Shown: positions 7,469 to 16,281 of the stretch, piece after piece | How the letters are laid out: every line of letters begins with the position of its first letter | Numbering within the stretch: the first letter of the stretch is position 1 | NCBI GenBank assembly: GCA_021166815.1 | Contig: JAJPEO010000232.1 | Span: forward strand, 1 to 18,764 | Direction of reading: 5' to 3' | From: Nocardioides sp. | Lineage (GTDB): Bacteria; Actinomycetota; Actinomycetes; Propionibacteriales; Nocardioidaceae | Length of the DNA stretch: 18,764 nucleotides | Program-made: the position numbers and the translations under genes | Notes under the pieces: model-generated | The model's database searches: none | The model's input: the letters and a program-made list of their open reading frames with translations, nothing else | What the model was told of the DNA's origin: nothing

Positions 7469-10400
7469 TCAGCGGATCCGCAGGCGGGTCTGGACGAGCG
7501 CCCGCTGGGTGCTGGCGTCGCCGAGGTAGCGCACCCGCACCGTGTAGCGCCCGCGGGCGCGGAGCCGGACCTTGGCGGCCGCCTGGGCCAGGTTGGTGCC
7601 ACGCCGCAGCTGGACCACGACCCGCACCCGCTTGGAGGTGCCGGCCTTGCGGAAGACGAACCGCACCTTGCCGCTCGGGACGTAGCCCACCGCAGAGACC
7701 TTGGCGACGACCTTCGCCACGCGGCCGGCCCGCACCGCACGCGGCTTGGGGACGACCAGCTTCGGCTTCTGCTTGACCACGATCAGCGCGACGCTCGTCT
7801 GCGAGGCCGCGTGGGTCTCGGAGCCGAGGTACTTCACCACGAGGACGTGGCGTCCCACGGCGAACCGCTTGGCCGGGACCGTCAGCGTCGCCGCACCTCC
7901 GGTCAGGCTGCCCGTGGCGATGATGGTGTCGCCCTGCAGCAGCTGGACGTCACCGGTCGCCTCGGACGGCGCCACGGTCACCGCGACCTGCCCGGCCTTG
8001 CCGAACTCCTGCTTCTGCGCGGTCGCCGTGGTCGTGGTCGCCACCACCTCGGGTGTCGGCTCGACCACCGTGACCACCAGCTCGTAGGTGTCCGGCTCGT
8101 GGGCCGCGTCGCCTTCGTAGGAGACGAGCAGGGTGTGCTCGCCCACCGCGAGTGCGCCGGCCGGGATGCTCACCTGGGCCTGGCCCTGGTCGAGCATCGC
8201 CTCGCCGAGCACGTTCGCCCCCTCCGACACGGTGACCTTGCCGGTGGCTGCCGCCGGGTCGACGGTGACCAGCACCGTGCCGGCCTGGTCGGCCACGATG
8301 TCGGCAGCCGTCGCGGTCACCGTGGTCGTGGCGCGCGGGTCCTCCGTCGGGACGGGGATCCTCGCGACCGTGCCGGTCTGCAGGCCCTCCAGCGTGAGCC
8401 AGGTCGTGCCGTTGAGCACGCCCTCGGGCATCGTGAACTCGAGGGTCGCGGTGCCCGCCACGTCGTACGGCGTCGTGGGCAGCGTGGTCGTCACCGGGAA
8501 GGTGCCGAGCACCTGGTCACCCAGGCTGACCTCGACGGAGGTGTCCTGGACGTCGGTGGCTCCGGTCATCGACAGCGAGTCGACCGGGATGGTCACCTGG
8601 TCACCGGGCAGGACCGGGGCGCCCAGGAGCTTGGCGCCCACTGCGTGCTGGCCACGGTCCAGTGCCAGCGGCGTGCCGCCCACCGGCGCCATGGTGGCGA
8701 GGTAGTCGGTCGTGGCCTGCAGGTCGGTGAAGCCGGTGTCGCGGGTGTTGGCACCCTCCTTGAAGACGTGGAAGTTGTCACCGCCCGCCATCACGAAGCT
8801 GTTGGCAGCCACGGTGTAGGTGCCGGCCGCCACGACCTGCACGCCGTCGAGCCACATGCCGGTGATCCGGTCACCCTCCGGACGCGAGGCGTCCTCGGTG
8901 AACGTGAAGCCGTACGACGTGCCCAGTCGCAGGAACGGCCGCGACGGGGTGTTGCCATCGGGGTCGCGCTGCCACTGCTGCTCGAGCAGGGTCTTGAGCT
9001 GGGCTCCGGTGAGCTCGGTCGTCATCAGGGTGTTGGCGAAGGGCTGGACCTCGACCGCCTCGCGCTTGGTCACCGTGCCGTTGTCGTCGATGTCGAGGTC
9101 CTGGCGCAGGCCGCCGGGGTTCATGACCGCGAGGTCGGCGCCCGTCTTCCAGCGCTGGATCTCGGCGACGAGGTTGCCGAGGGTGGACTCGCCGCCCCGG
9201 TTCTCGACGGTGAGGCCCTGCTCGTCCTTGCGCTGCGCGCGCAGGAACTGGTCCTCGACCAGGCCCAGCGGCTCGGCGCCCTCGACGGCCGCGAAGTCGA
9301 CCGCGTCCTGGACGATCGCCTTGGTGGCGGGGTCCTCGTCGTGGTCCTTCATGGCCAGCACGCGCTGGCGGATGGCGACGAGGTCGTCGGTGCCGGGCGC
9401 GAAGTCGAACTGCAGCTGGTTGAGGTAGGCGCCGTACTGACCGGCGGAGACCACCGGGCGCTCCTTGACGGTGCGGCTCGACCAGTCGGCCACGGGCACC
9501 TTGCAGTTGTACTTCTGGTGGGTGTGGCCGGAGATGATCGCGTCGACGTCGGCGCTGGCGCCGTGGACGATGCGGCCGAAGGTCGACTCCGTGTCGGTCG
9601 CGATGGTGGAGCAGGTGGCGCTGGCCGCGCCCTCGTGCACGAGCTCGACGACCAGGTCGCAGGGCTCGCCCCCACAGCCGTCGTCCTTGAGATCGGCCGC
9701 CGCGGCGTTGACCTCGTCGACCACGCTGGTGATGGCCAGGCCCGCGACGCTCTCCGGCGAGACCAGGCGCGGCAGGTCCTCGGTCACGGCGCCGACGAAG
9801 CCGACGTTGATGCCCTCTCCACCGTCGAGGCCCGGGAACTCCTTCCACCAGGTGGCGCCGTTGGAGTTGGCGAAGTTGCCGTCGGTCCGGTCGCTCTCGA
9901 GCGCGTACGGGCCGGACGCGTCACCGAGGCGCACGTTGGCGGCGATGTAGGGCCAGTCGGCCCCGCCGTCGGCGGCACTCGCGCTCATGATGCGGTTCAG
10001 CAGGTCGTCGTAGCCCTGGTCGAACTCGTGGTTGCCCGCGGCGGACACCTCGAGGCCGGCCTCGTTCATCGCGTCGATGGTCGGCTTGTCGTTCTGGGCC
10101 ATCGACTCGAAGGTCGTGGCGCCGACGATGTCACCGGCCATCGAGAAGACGGTGTCGGGGTTGGCCGCGCGCAGCTCCTTGACCGCTCCGGCCATGGCCG
10201 CTGCGCCCGCACCGGCACCAGCCGGGTCGTCGAGCAGACGGCCGTGGAAGTCGTTCGAGGCGAGCACCTGCACGGTGTCGACCGGGTCCGCCGCCGCGTT
10301 GACCGGCGCCGTGAGGCCCACGACCTCCGGGTTGTGGTCGGAGGACCGGAACGCGGTCTCGTCGTACAGCGGGGTGACGTTGTAGTTGAACCGGCTGTAC

Positions 10401-13336
10401 TCGTAGTAGACCGGCTCGTTGGCGTTGATCGGCCACACGGTCGTGCCCGTCACCATCTCCTTGGCCGCGGCGTTGGCGAAGACGTGGTCGAGCGAGCCGG
10501 CCAGACCGCCGAAGAAGTACGACGTCTCGCCGTTCTCCGCCTCGAGCAGCTCCCAGCCACGGTCGTTCAGCGTGACGACCGGGTCCTCCTGGCCGTAGGC
10601 GGTGAAGTCGCCGGCGAGGAAGACGGCGTCGATGCCGGTGTCGTCGGTGAGGGACTTGGCGAAGGTGTCGAGGGCGCGCGCCTGGCGGACGCGGTCTCCG
10701 TTGTACCAGCCGGCGCCGTTGCCGGTGTCCTGGTTGTCGCTGTCGGCAGGCATCAGCGACGGGTCCTGCGGGGCACCCTTGGACTTGAAGTGGTTGGTGA
10801 CCACGAAGAACGAGTCGGCCGGGCCGAGGCCGTCGACGTGACGGAACGCCTGGGCCAGCGGCTCACGTGCGTTGCGGAAGGCCGGGTCGGTGAGGGCGAT
10901 GCGCGAGCGGCCCACTCGAGCGACCTTGCGCGGGTTGTAGATGAACGCGTTGCGGATGGCGTCCTGCTCGGCGATCGACGGCTGTGCCTCCACCCGCGGG
11001 CTGGGGACATACGCCCAGCGCGGGCCGTTGGCGGTGATGTCGGCCTGGTCCCACGCCGCGTTGAGGGCGTCGACGAGCTGCTCGAGCGGGAGGTCGCGGT
11101 CGGCGTAGCCGATCTTGACCGGGTTCTCGACCTCCTCGAGGCTGACGATGTCGGCGTCCATCTCGTTGATGGCCGCGACCTCCTTGACCTCCTGGCGCGC
11201 CAGGCTCACGGCCGTGGCCGCACCACGCGGGCCGATGTCGGGCAGCGTCGACGGCGGGTCGAGTCGCAGGTCCTTCCACGTGCACTCGCGCGCGGTGATC
11301 TTGTTGCCCTGGCGGTCGTTGTAGTAGGTGCAGTAGCGGTCCTGGCCGATCGCGTCGTCAGGCTGCAGGTCCCACTCCTCGGCCGGGTGGACGAAGTAGT
11401 TGAGCATGTTGAACGTGGCGATCTTGAGGTTGCCCGTGCCCTTCAGCACGTCCTCGGGGGCCGCCGGGCGGTCCTGCTCGAAGGCGACCCACGCGCTGCC
11501 GTCGTTGCCCGCGGGGATGCGGGTCTCGGGCTGCAGGCGCCAGGCGTTGAACGACCAGCTGAGCACCACCGGCTTGACGAAGGTGGCCGCCGCACCGGCG
11601 CGGACGGTGTTGGCCAGCGTCAGCCACGGGTACGCCGTGCTGGCGTTGTAGGTGAAGGTCGACCCGTCGTCGAGGACGATCCCCCGCGCCTTGTTGTAGG
11701 CGTTGTGGTCGGCGAGGCCTGCGGTGTTGCTGGGCCGGACGACCTCGAGCGGCTGGACCAGCGGCTCGGTCGAGTTGAGGGCCAGGCCGAACTCACCGCG
11801 CATCTGCGAGCTGCCGACGCCGCCGCTGTAGGAATCCGAGACCGTGACGTCGGTGGCGGAGAGGTCGAAGGCCTCGCCCTCGTGCGCCTCGCGCTGCTCG
11901 TTGAGCGCGGCAGCGTCGGGGCAGGAGCCCACGGCGCAGTCGCTGCCCGGGACCGTGGTGGCGAGCACCGGGGCCGGGAGCGCCGCGATCTCGATGACGC
12001 TGCCGTCGGCTCCGGGGCTGATCTGGGTCTGGTTGAAGTACTCGCTGACCTTGCCGGTCACCTCGACGGAGTCGCCGATGGCGTACGTCGCCGTGTCAGC
12101 GGCGGCGCCCATGAACACGAAGATGCCGTCGGAGGCGCCCGGAGTGTCGGGGGCCCCGCCGGTCTGCATGAAGAAGCCGGCCAGGTTGCCCGAGCCGCTG
12201 GGGTAGCTCGCGGTGATGACGCCCTGGGTGCGGACAGCCTCGGCGCCGGGCTGACCGGGGGTGGTGCCCGCGTAGGGGCTGACGTCGGTGGTGCCCTGGA
12301 TCTCGGCGATGGTCCTGAGCACAGCCGGCTCGACCACGGTGATCGTGAACTCGGTGCTCGCCGTCGCGGCCGGGGTCGCGCTGTCGGTCACCGTGGCGGT
12401 GATCGTGAAGGTGCCGGTCTCGGTCGGAGTGCCGGAGACCACGCCGTCGGTGCCGACGGTGAGCCCGGCCGGCATGCTGGGCGCACCGGTGGCGGACCAC
12501 GTGTACGGAGCCGTGCCGCCCGAGGCCTGCAGCGCGAAGTTGGGGATCGCCTGGTCGACGACGACGGTCTTGTCGCCGGGGCCTGTGGCGGCCAGTGGAG
12601 TCGGCCCGACGACTGGCGGGAAACGCTCGGCGGAGTTCTGCGGAGTAGGCGCGGCGGTGCCGAAATCATTGCCGTTGACGTCGGAGTCGACCCGCGGGTC
12701 AGCGCTGCCGCCAGCGTCCTTGCGGAACACGGACGTGGAGTTGGAGGGCGCGGGAGCCGGTGTTGCGCCCTCACTCACGGCGGCGGACCCAGCACCCACG
12801 AAGTCGACGATTGCCGTGTTCGCGGACAGGTCGTTGTTGGTGGGGTTCTGCGGTGTTGTCGTGTTGGCCAACCAGACCTGGAAGCCCGAGCCGCCCATCG
12901 CCGTGGCGCCGGTCGCGTCCTGGTTGGTGATCTCGGGCTGCGTTCCTGCGCCGGCTGCCTGGCGCACCAGGAAGAAGCCCTTCGCGGGAACGGTGCCGTT
13001 GAGAACCGTGATGTTGGTGCCGCTGGGCGCGGTCGTGCCACCGGCGGAGCGGTACTGGAGCGACCAGTCGGTCATCACCACGTCGGCGTCGGTGGGGTTG
13101 TAGAGCTCGACGAAGTCGTGCTTGATCGGGGCACCGGAGTTGCCGCCGCCGCCATAGGCCTCGCTGATGACGAGGTGGCTGACCGCCGCCTGCGCCGGCG
13201 ACACGAAGCCGAGGGCCAGGAGCGGGGCCAGGAGGGCCAGGACGGTGGAACTGACGAGTGCGCGGGCGCGGCTGGAAGACAAGACAAACCCCGTGATGGT
13301 TGGGGGGAACACTCGTGAACCCCGTTCGTGGGCCAC
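7469..13336 (-). CDS. Secreted multidomain ExeM/NucH-type nuclease and 5'-nucleotidase
   Basis: A 1955-residue secreted protein. Domains in order: signal peptide (hydrophobic core about 28-44, cleavage likely after SPAQA, residue 50); lamin-tail domain (about 51-180); putative-Ig domain (about 248-335); NucH-type OB region (about 340-600); endonuclease/exonuclease/phosphatase domain (about 635-1008) with TFNMLNYF, SLEEVEN, TNHFKSKG and SSDHNPE; UshA-type metallophosphatase (about 1020-1275) with SNDFHGR, AGDIVG, GNHEFD and SGHTHQ; 5'-nucleotidase C-terminal domain (about 1360-1535) with NPGGLR; then Ig-like modules to the end. Expected role: degrade extracellular DNA and dephosphorylate the nucleotides. 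The usual GDFN motif reads GDFT (Thr 912). No LPXTG anchor is present and the last 100 residues are strongly basic. The start is uncertain: a TAGCCT hexamer abuts GTG 13336, so GTG 13312 or TTG 13282 may be the real start, giving a more ordinary signal peptide. Confidence 0.9.
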   Translation of the reverse strand: MAHERGSRVFPPTITGFVLSSSRARALVSSTVLALLAPLLALGFVSPAQAAVSHLVISEAYGGGGNSGAPIKHDFVELYNPTDADVVMTDWSLQYRSAGGTTAPSGTNITVLNGTVPAKGFFLVRQAAGAGTQPEITNQDATGATAMGGSGFQVWLANTTTPQNPTNNDLSANTAIVDFVGAGSAAVSEGATPAPAPSNSTSVFRKDAGGSADPRVDSDVNGNDFGTAAPTPQNSAERFPPVVGPTPLAATGPGDKTVVVDQAIPNFALQASGGTAPYTWSATGAPSMPAGLTVGTDGVVSGTPTETGTFTITATVTDSATPAATASTEFTITVVEPAVLRTIAEIQGTTDVSPYAGTTPGQPGAEAVRTQGVITASYPSGSGNLAGFFMQTGGAPDTPGASDGIFVFMGAAADTATYAIGDSVEVTGKVSEYFNQTQISPGADGSVIEIAALPAPVLATTVPGSDCAVGSCPDAAALNEQREAHEGEAFDLSATDVTVSDSYSGGVGSSQMRGEFGLALNSTEPLVQPLEVVRPSNTAGLADHNAYNKARGIVLDDGSTFTYNASTAYPWLTLANTVRAGAAATFVKPVVLSWSFNAWRLQPETRIPAGNDGSAWVAFEQDRPAAPEDVLKGTGNLKIATFNMLNYFVHPAEEWDLQPDDAIGQDRYCTYYNDRQGNKITARECTWKDLRLDPPSTLPDIGPRGAATAVSLARQEVKEVAAINEMDADIVSLEEVENPVKIGYADRDLPLEQLVDALNAAWDQADITANGPRWAYVPSPRVEAQPSIAEQDAIRNAFIYNPRKVARVGRSRIALTDPAFRNAREPLAQAFRHVDGLGPADSFFVVTNHFKSKGAPQDPSLMPADSDNQDTGNGAGWYNGDRVRQARALDTFAKSLTDDTGIDAVFLAGDFTAYGQEDPVVTLNDRGWELLEAENGETSYFFGGLAGSLDHVFANAAAKEMVTGTTVWPINANEPVYYEYSRFNYNVTPLYDETAFRSSDHNPEVVGLTAPVNAAADPVDTVQVLASNDFHGRLLDDPAGAGAGAAAMAGAVKELRAANPDTVFSMAGDIVGATTFESMAQNDKPTIDAMNEAGLEVSAAGNHEFDQGYDDLLNRIMSASAADGGADWPYIAANVRLGDASGPYALESDRTDGNFANSNGATWWKEFPGLDGGEGINVGFVGAVTEDLPRLVSPESVAGLAITSVVDEVNAAAADLKDDGCGGEPCDLVVELVHEGAASATCSTIATDTESTFGRIVHGASADVDAIISGHTHQKYNCKVPVADWSSRTVKERPVVSAGQYGAYLNQLQFDFAPGTDDLVAIRQRVLAMKDHDEDPATKAIVQDAVDFAAVEGAEPLGLVEDQFLRAQRKDEQGLTVENRGGESTLGNLVAEIQRWKTGADLAVMNPGGLRQDLDIDDNGTVTKREAVEVQPFANTLMTTELTGAQLKTLLEQQWQRDPDGNTPSRPFLRLGTSYGFTFTEDASRPEGDRITGMWLDGVQVVAAGTYTVAANSFVMAGGDNFHVFKEGANTRDTGFTDLQATTDYLATMAPVGGTPLALDRGQHAVGAKLLGAPVLPGDQVTIPVDSLSMTGATDVQDTSVEVSLGDQVLGTFPVTTTLPTTPYDVAGTATLEFTMPEGVLNGTTWLTLEGLQTGTVARIPVPTEDPRATTTVTATAADIVADQAGTVLVTVDPAAATGKVTVSEGANVLGEAMLDQGQAQVSIPAGALAVGEHTLLVSYEGDAAHEPDTYELVVTVVEPTPEVVATTTTATAQKQEFGKAGQVAVTVAPSEATGDVQLLQGDTIIATGSLTGGAATLTVPAKRFAVGRHVLVVKYLGSETHAASQTSVALIVVKQKPKLVVPKPRAVRAGRVAKVVAKVSAVGYVPSGKVRFVFRKAGTSKRVRVVVQLRRGTNLAQAAAKVRLRARGRYTVRVRYLGDASTQRALVQTRLRIR

Positions 13337-13342
13337 AGGCTA
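13337..13342 (-). promoter_or_regulatory. Putative -10 for the secreted nuclease gene
   Basis: The minus strand reads TAGCCT. Transcription would start near 13330, inside the longest possible reading frame. If real, it argues for translation from GTG 13312 or TTG 13282. No good -35 is visible. Confidence 0.3.
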
Positions 13343-13465
13343 GGGGTGCCCGCCGACAATCGACAGGCACACGATGGAAATCAGATGAACTTTTTGCGTC
13401 GTTTCGCCGCCAGGGGTGGAGAGGCTCCGGCAGGAGCGCCCGTTTGTGCAACTCGTGGGACTCCT

Positions 13466-13483
13466 GTGACCTTTGGGGTTACC
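13466..13483 (+). promoter_or_regulatory. Direct repeat GTGACC/GTTACC at the C39 peptidase promoter
   Basis: Two hexamers, GTGACC (13466-13471) and GTTACC (13478-13483), repeat with a 12-base period. The second overlaps the candidate -10 of the peptidase gene. The arrangement resembles the tandem GTNAC boxes reported for the actinobacterial response regulator MtrA, which controls cell-wall genes, although the spacing seems about one base longer. Regulator identity is an inference. Confidence 0.35.
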
Positions 13484-13485
13484 GT
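13480..13485 (+). promoter_or_regulatory. Putative -10 for leaderless C39 peptidase gene
   Basis: TACCGT fits TANNNT and ends 6 bases before GTG 13492, so the transcript could begin at the start codon. There is no recognisable Shine-Dalgarno sequence before this GTG, which agrees with leaderless translation. Confidence 0.4.
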
Positions 13486-13491
13486 TCTTCG

Positions 13492-14715
13492 GTGATCCGT
13501 CGACTCCTTCCCCTCGTCGCCACCGCCGTCATCGCTCTCCCGACCCTCGTGGCCGCCCTCCCGGCCACCGCCGCGGGCCAGGGCGCCGCGACCACCACCT
13601 CCGCGCGCGTGGCCACCTCCCAGGTCGCGCAGCGCTCGTGGAGCACCTACCGCGAGCTCCGCTCGGGCGCCCGCGCCGGCCTGCGGCTGGGCCGCGGCCA
13701 CGTCGAGCTCGGCACCCCCCCGGTCCGCTCCTTCCTCGGTCGCGCCTACGAGCAGGGCACCTGGACGTCGCCGTGGACGAGCCCCGGCTTCGGCGCCACC
13801 GCGATCATCCCGTCGTGGGAGGCGATCACCCCCGGCCAGAGCCTCGTACGCGTCATGGTGCGCGCGCGCTCCTCCTCCGGCACGGTCGGCAGCTGGGACT
13901 CCGTCGCGGACTGGTCGATGCGCAGCCGCCACGTGCCGCGCACGACGCGGTCGGGACAGACCGACGACCTGGGCCGCGTGAACGTCGACACCTGGGTCGC
14001 GGCCTCCACCGTCTCGGCCTGGCAGGTGCGGGTGGTCCTCCTGCGTCCGCAGGGCACCCGCGCGCGGGTGCGCCTCGAGCGCGTCGGGGCGGTCGCCAGT
14101 GCCGTCGCGCCGGCCCCTGCGCGCACCTCGCGCACCGGTCCGGCAGCCGGGGTCGTCCTCCCCGTGCCGTCCTTCTCCCAGATGGTCCACCAGGGGCACT
14201 ACCCGCAGTGGGGAGGCGGCGGAGAGGCGTGGTGCTCGCCCACCTCGGTGGCCATGGTCCTCGCGCACTACGGCGTCTCGCAGCCCCCCGCCGGCATCCC
14301 CTCGGGCCACGGCGACGCGGTCGTCGACCACACGGCCCGGATGGTCTACGACCACGGCTACCGCGGCACCGGCAACTGGGCCTTCAACACCGCCTTCGCC
14401 GCCCCCCGGGTGAGCGGCGACTCCTACGTCACCCGGTTGCGCAGCCTGCGCGAGGCGGAGGCCTACATCGCCGAGGGCGTCCCGCTGATCGTGTCGATCG
14501 CCTTCCGGCGGGGCGAGCTGACCGGCACCCCGATCTCCTCGAGCAACGGTCACCTGCTGGTCATCGCCGGCTTCGAGGCCGACGGCGACGTCGTCGTCAA
14601 CGACCCGGCTGGCCGGACCAACGCGCAGGTGCGCCGGGTCTACGACCGGGCGGAGTTCGAGCGGGTCTGGCTCAACGCCAGCGGCGGCACCGCGTACGTC
14701 ATCCGCCACGGCTGA
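13492..14715 (+). CDS. Secreted C39-family cysteine peptidase
   Basis: Predicted exported protein of 407 residues. The signal peptide starts VIRRLLPLVATAVIALP and probably ends after an Ala-rich site near residue 25. A beta-rich domain (about 45-200, with GTWTSPWTSPGFGAT) precedes a papain-like C39-type peptidase domain (about 220-405). The catalytic triad is visible: Cys 248 in AWCSPTS, His 354 in NGHLLVI and Asp 371 in VNDPAG. Such proteins are common in actinobacteria, but their substrates are not established; cleavage of wall or extracellular peptides is a guess. GTG 13492 is chosen because it opens the signal peptide and follows TACCGT by 6 bases; the open frame extends upstream without adding conserved sequence. 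It is divergent from the secreted nuclease and ends 6 bases from the convergent molybdoenzyme gene. Confidence 0.88.
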   Translation: MIRRLLPLVATAVIALPTLVAALPATAAGQGAATTTSARVATSQVAQRSWSTYRELRSGARAGLRLGRGHVELGTPPVRSFLGRAYEQGTWTSPWTSPGFGATAIIPSWEAITPGQSLVRVMVRARSSSGTVGSWDSVADWSMRSRHVPRTTRSGQTDDLGRVNVDTWVAASTVSAWQVRVVLLRPQGTRARVRLERVGAVASAVAPAPARTSRTGPAAGVVLPVPSFSQMVHQGHYPQWGGGGEAWCSPTSVAMVLAHYGVSQPPAGIPSGHGDAVVDHTARMVYDHGYRGTGNWAFNTAFAAPRVSGDSYVTRLRSLREAEAYIAEGVPLIVSIAFRRGELTGTPISSSNGHLLVIAGFEADGDVVVNDPAGRTNAQVRRVYDRAEFERVWLNASGGTAYVIRHG

Positions 14716-14721
14716 GGCGGC

Positions 14722-16245
14722 TCAGGCCTCGGCTGCGGAGAACTCCACCTCGTGCCACCCCGTGGCACCGTCGGGGCTCGGCTCGCTCCGCACCCCGGTC
14801 TGCACCTCGCCGTCGCGCGCCACGGCCCGCACCCGCACCAGGTGCTCACCGGCGGGCACGTCGAGGGTGATCGCCCACTGCACCCAGGTGTCGTCGGAGG
14901 GCACGCGCCCCAGCTCGGCGGGCTCCCAGCGCCGGCCGTCGAGGGACACCTCGACCGAGGCCACGCCGGTGTGCGGGTGCCACGCCACGCCTCCGACGGC
15001 GACCTCGCCCGCGGGCACCTGCTCCCCGGGTCGGGGCGTGTCGATGCGCGAGGCCAGGCGCACCGGCGCCTGCTCGGACCAGCCTCGGCTGGTCCACCAG
15101 GTCTCCACCTCGTCGAAGCGGGTCACCTCCAGGTCGACGACCCACTTGGCCGCCGAGACGTGACCGAAGAGGCCGGGCACGATCGTCCGCACCGGGAACC
15201 CGTGCTCGATGGGCAGGGGCCGGCCGTTCATGGCCACCGCCAGCATGGCGTCGCGGTCGTCGGCGAGGGCGGCGAGCGGGGTCGCGCAGTCCCACCCGTC
15301 GTGCGAGGTCTGGCGCACGCAGTCGGCCCCGGCCTGCACCCCGGCCTCCGCGAGCAGGTCGGCCAGCCGTACGCCGCTCCACCTCGCGTTGCCGACCTGG
15401 CCCCCGCCGACCTCGTTGGTCACGCAGGCCAGCGTGATCCACGACTCGGTGAGTGGCCGTGAGACGAGGGCGTCGAAGGTGAGGATGAGCTCGCGCTCGA
15501 CCATGCCGTGGATGCGCAGTCGCCAGTCCTGCGGCTCGATCGTGGGCGCGGCGATGGTGGTGTCGGCGACGAAGAACTCCTCCGCGGTCGTCTGCCAGGG
15601 CGTGATGCCCGGGAGGCCGAGGGTGGCCGCGGGCGGCGGTGGGCGGCGCGTCACACCGTCGATGCGCAGGAGTCGGCGGCTGGTGTCGACGTGCCGGCGG
15701 GCGTTGCCGACGGCCCGCCCGGCGAGGGCGATGCCGGCCGACGCGGCGGTGGTCATCAGCGCCACCATCAGGAACACGCGGCGCTCGTGGTCGACCAGGG
15801 GCGGCTCGCCCGCGGCCACGCGCAGCGGGTTCAGCAGCGCCGCGTGCACGGCGAGCCAGGTCATCAGGCCCGCAGCCACGGGAGCGACGTCGTTGGGCGA
15901 GTGACCGAACTGCACCAGGACCGCGACCAGGCCGACGGCAGCCAGGAACGCCCACACCGCGGCGGCCTTCCAGCGGCTGTCGCGGGCGAGCTGGCCGGCG
16001 ACGGCGAAGAACGCCAGCAGCACCAGGAACTCGACGACGAACAAGGCCATCCGGTCGCCCTGGCCGAAGATCCGCTCGAGGCGGTCGGCCAGGACCTCGG
16101 GCACCAGGCGGACGATCAGCCCCGCCACCGCCACGAAGGGCGCGTCCCGGAGGGTGAGCACCATCGCCGCGGCATGGCTGGTGGCGAGGCCGGCCAGGCC
16201 TGCGAGGACGCCGGCCGGCACCCAGGGCAGTCGGTCGGTGCTCAC
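14722..16245 (-). CDS. Membrane-anchored sulfite-oxidase-family molybdoenzyme
   Basis: Predicted protein of 507 residues. About five or six membrane segments occupy residues 10-178 (near 10-30, 35-52, 66-86, 95-113, 120-141 and 156-178). The oxidoreductase molybdopterin-binding domain follows (about 215-385). Its molybdenum-ligand Cys is residue 274 in [11 protein letters not shown], followed by the family's [14 protein letters not shown] and [16 protein letters not shown]-terminal Mo-cofactor dimerisation domain of Ig type (about 400-505) includes [19 protein letters not shown]. It probably oxidises sulfite or reduces a related substrate at the membrane; the true substrate and electron acceptor cannot be told. 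No cofactor-synthesis genes are in the window. GTG 16245 is preferred because CACAAT ends 6 bases upstream; ATG 16272 is an in-frame alternative. Divergent from ispF with only 36 bases between start codons. Confidence 0.88.
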   Translation of the reverse strand: MSTDRLPWVPAGVLAGLAGLATSHAAAMVLTLRDAPFVAVAGLIVRLVPEVLADRLERIFGQGDRMALFVVEFLVLLAFFAVAGQLARDSRWKAAAVWAFLAAVGLVAVLVQFGHSPNDVAPVAAGLMTWLAVHAALLNPLRVAAGEPPLVDHERRVFLMVALMTTAASAGIALAGRAVGNARRHVDTSRRLLRIDGVTRRPPPPAATLGLPGITPWQTTAEEFFVADTTIAAPTIEPQDWRLRIHGMVERELILTFDALVSRPLTESWITLACVTNEVGGGQVGNARWSGVRLADLLAEAGVQAGADCVRQTSHDGWDCATPLAALADDRDAMLAVAMNGRPLPIEHGFPVRTIVPGLFGHVSAAKWVVDLEVTRFDEVETWWTSRGWSEQAPVRLASRIDTPRPGEQVPAGEVAVGGVAWHPHTGVASVEVSLDGRRWEPAELGRVPSDDTWVQWAITLDVPAGEHLVRVRAVARDGEVQTGVRSEPSPDGATGWHEVEFSAAEA

Positions 16246-16251
16246 GGGGCC

Positions 16252-16257
16252 ATTGTG
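16252..16257 (-). promoter_or_regulatory. Putative -10 for the molybdoenzyme gene
   Basis: The minus strand reads CACAAT, ending 6 bases before GTG 16245, the spacing expected for a leaderless transcript. It lies within the 36-base divergent gap shared with ispF. Confidence 0.3.
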
Positions 16258-16269
16258 GCGGACCTGCGG

Positions 16270-16275
16270 CATGAT
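16270..16275 (+). promoter_or_regulatory. Putative -10 for ispF
   Basis: CATGAT ends 6 bases before GTG 16282. It sits inside the palindrome GGCATGATGCC (16268-16278). The match to consensus is only moderate, and no -35 or Shine-Dalgarno site is seen. Confidence 0.25.
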
Positions 16276-16281
16276 GCCGAC

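Noticed and set aside
5836..7776. A 646-codon plus-strand open frame over cysS and the end of the nuclease gene
   Set aside because: It is antisense to cysS, crosses the terminator hairpin, and its product shows no family motif. It is a GC-bias shadow.
7811..13318. A 1835-codon open frame on the plus strand, antisense to the secreted nuclease gene
   Set aside because: Its translation is low-complexity, rich in Arg, Gly, Val and Asp, with no recognisable domain, while the minus strand encodes clear catalytic motifs. Long antisense frames are expected opposite GC-biased codons because stop codons become rare.
14712..14725. CTGAG-GCGG-CTCAG hairpin at the C39 peptidase / molybdoenzyme convergent junction
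   Set aside because: The stem is only 5 base pairs and overlaps both stop codons, with no T-run; it could arise by chance and is not listed as a terminator.
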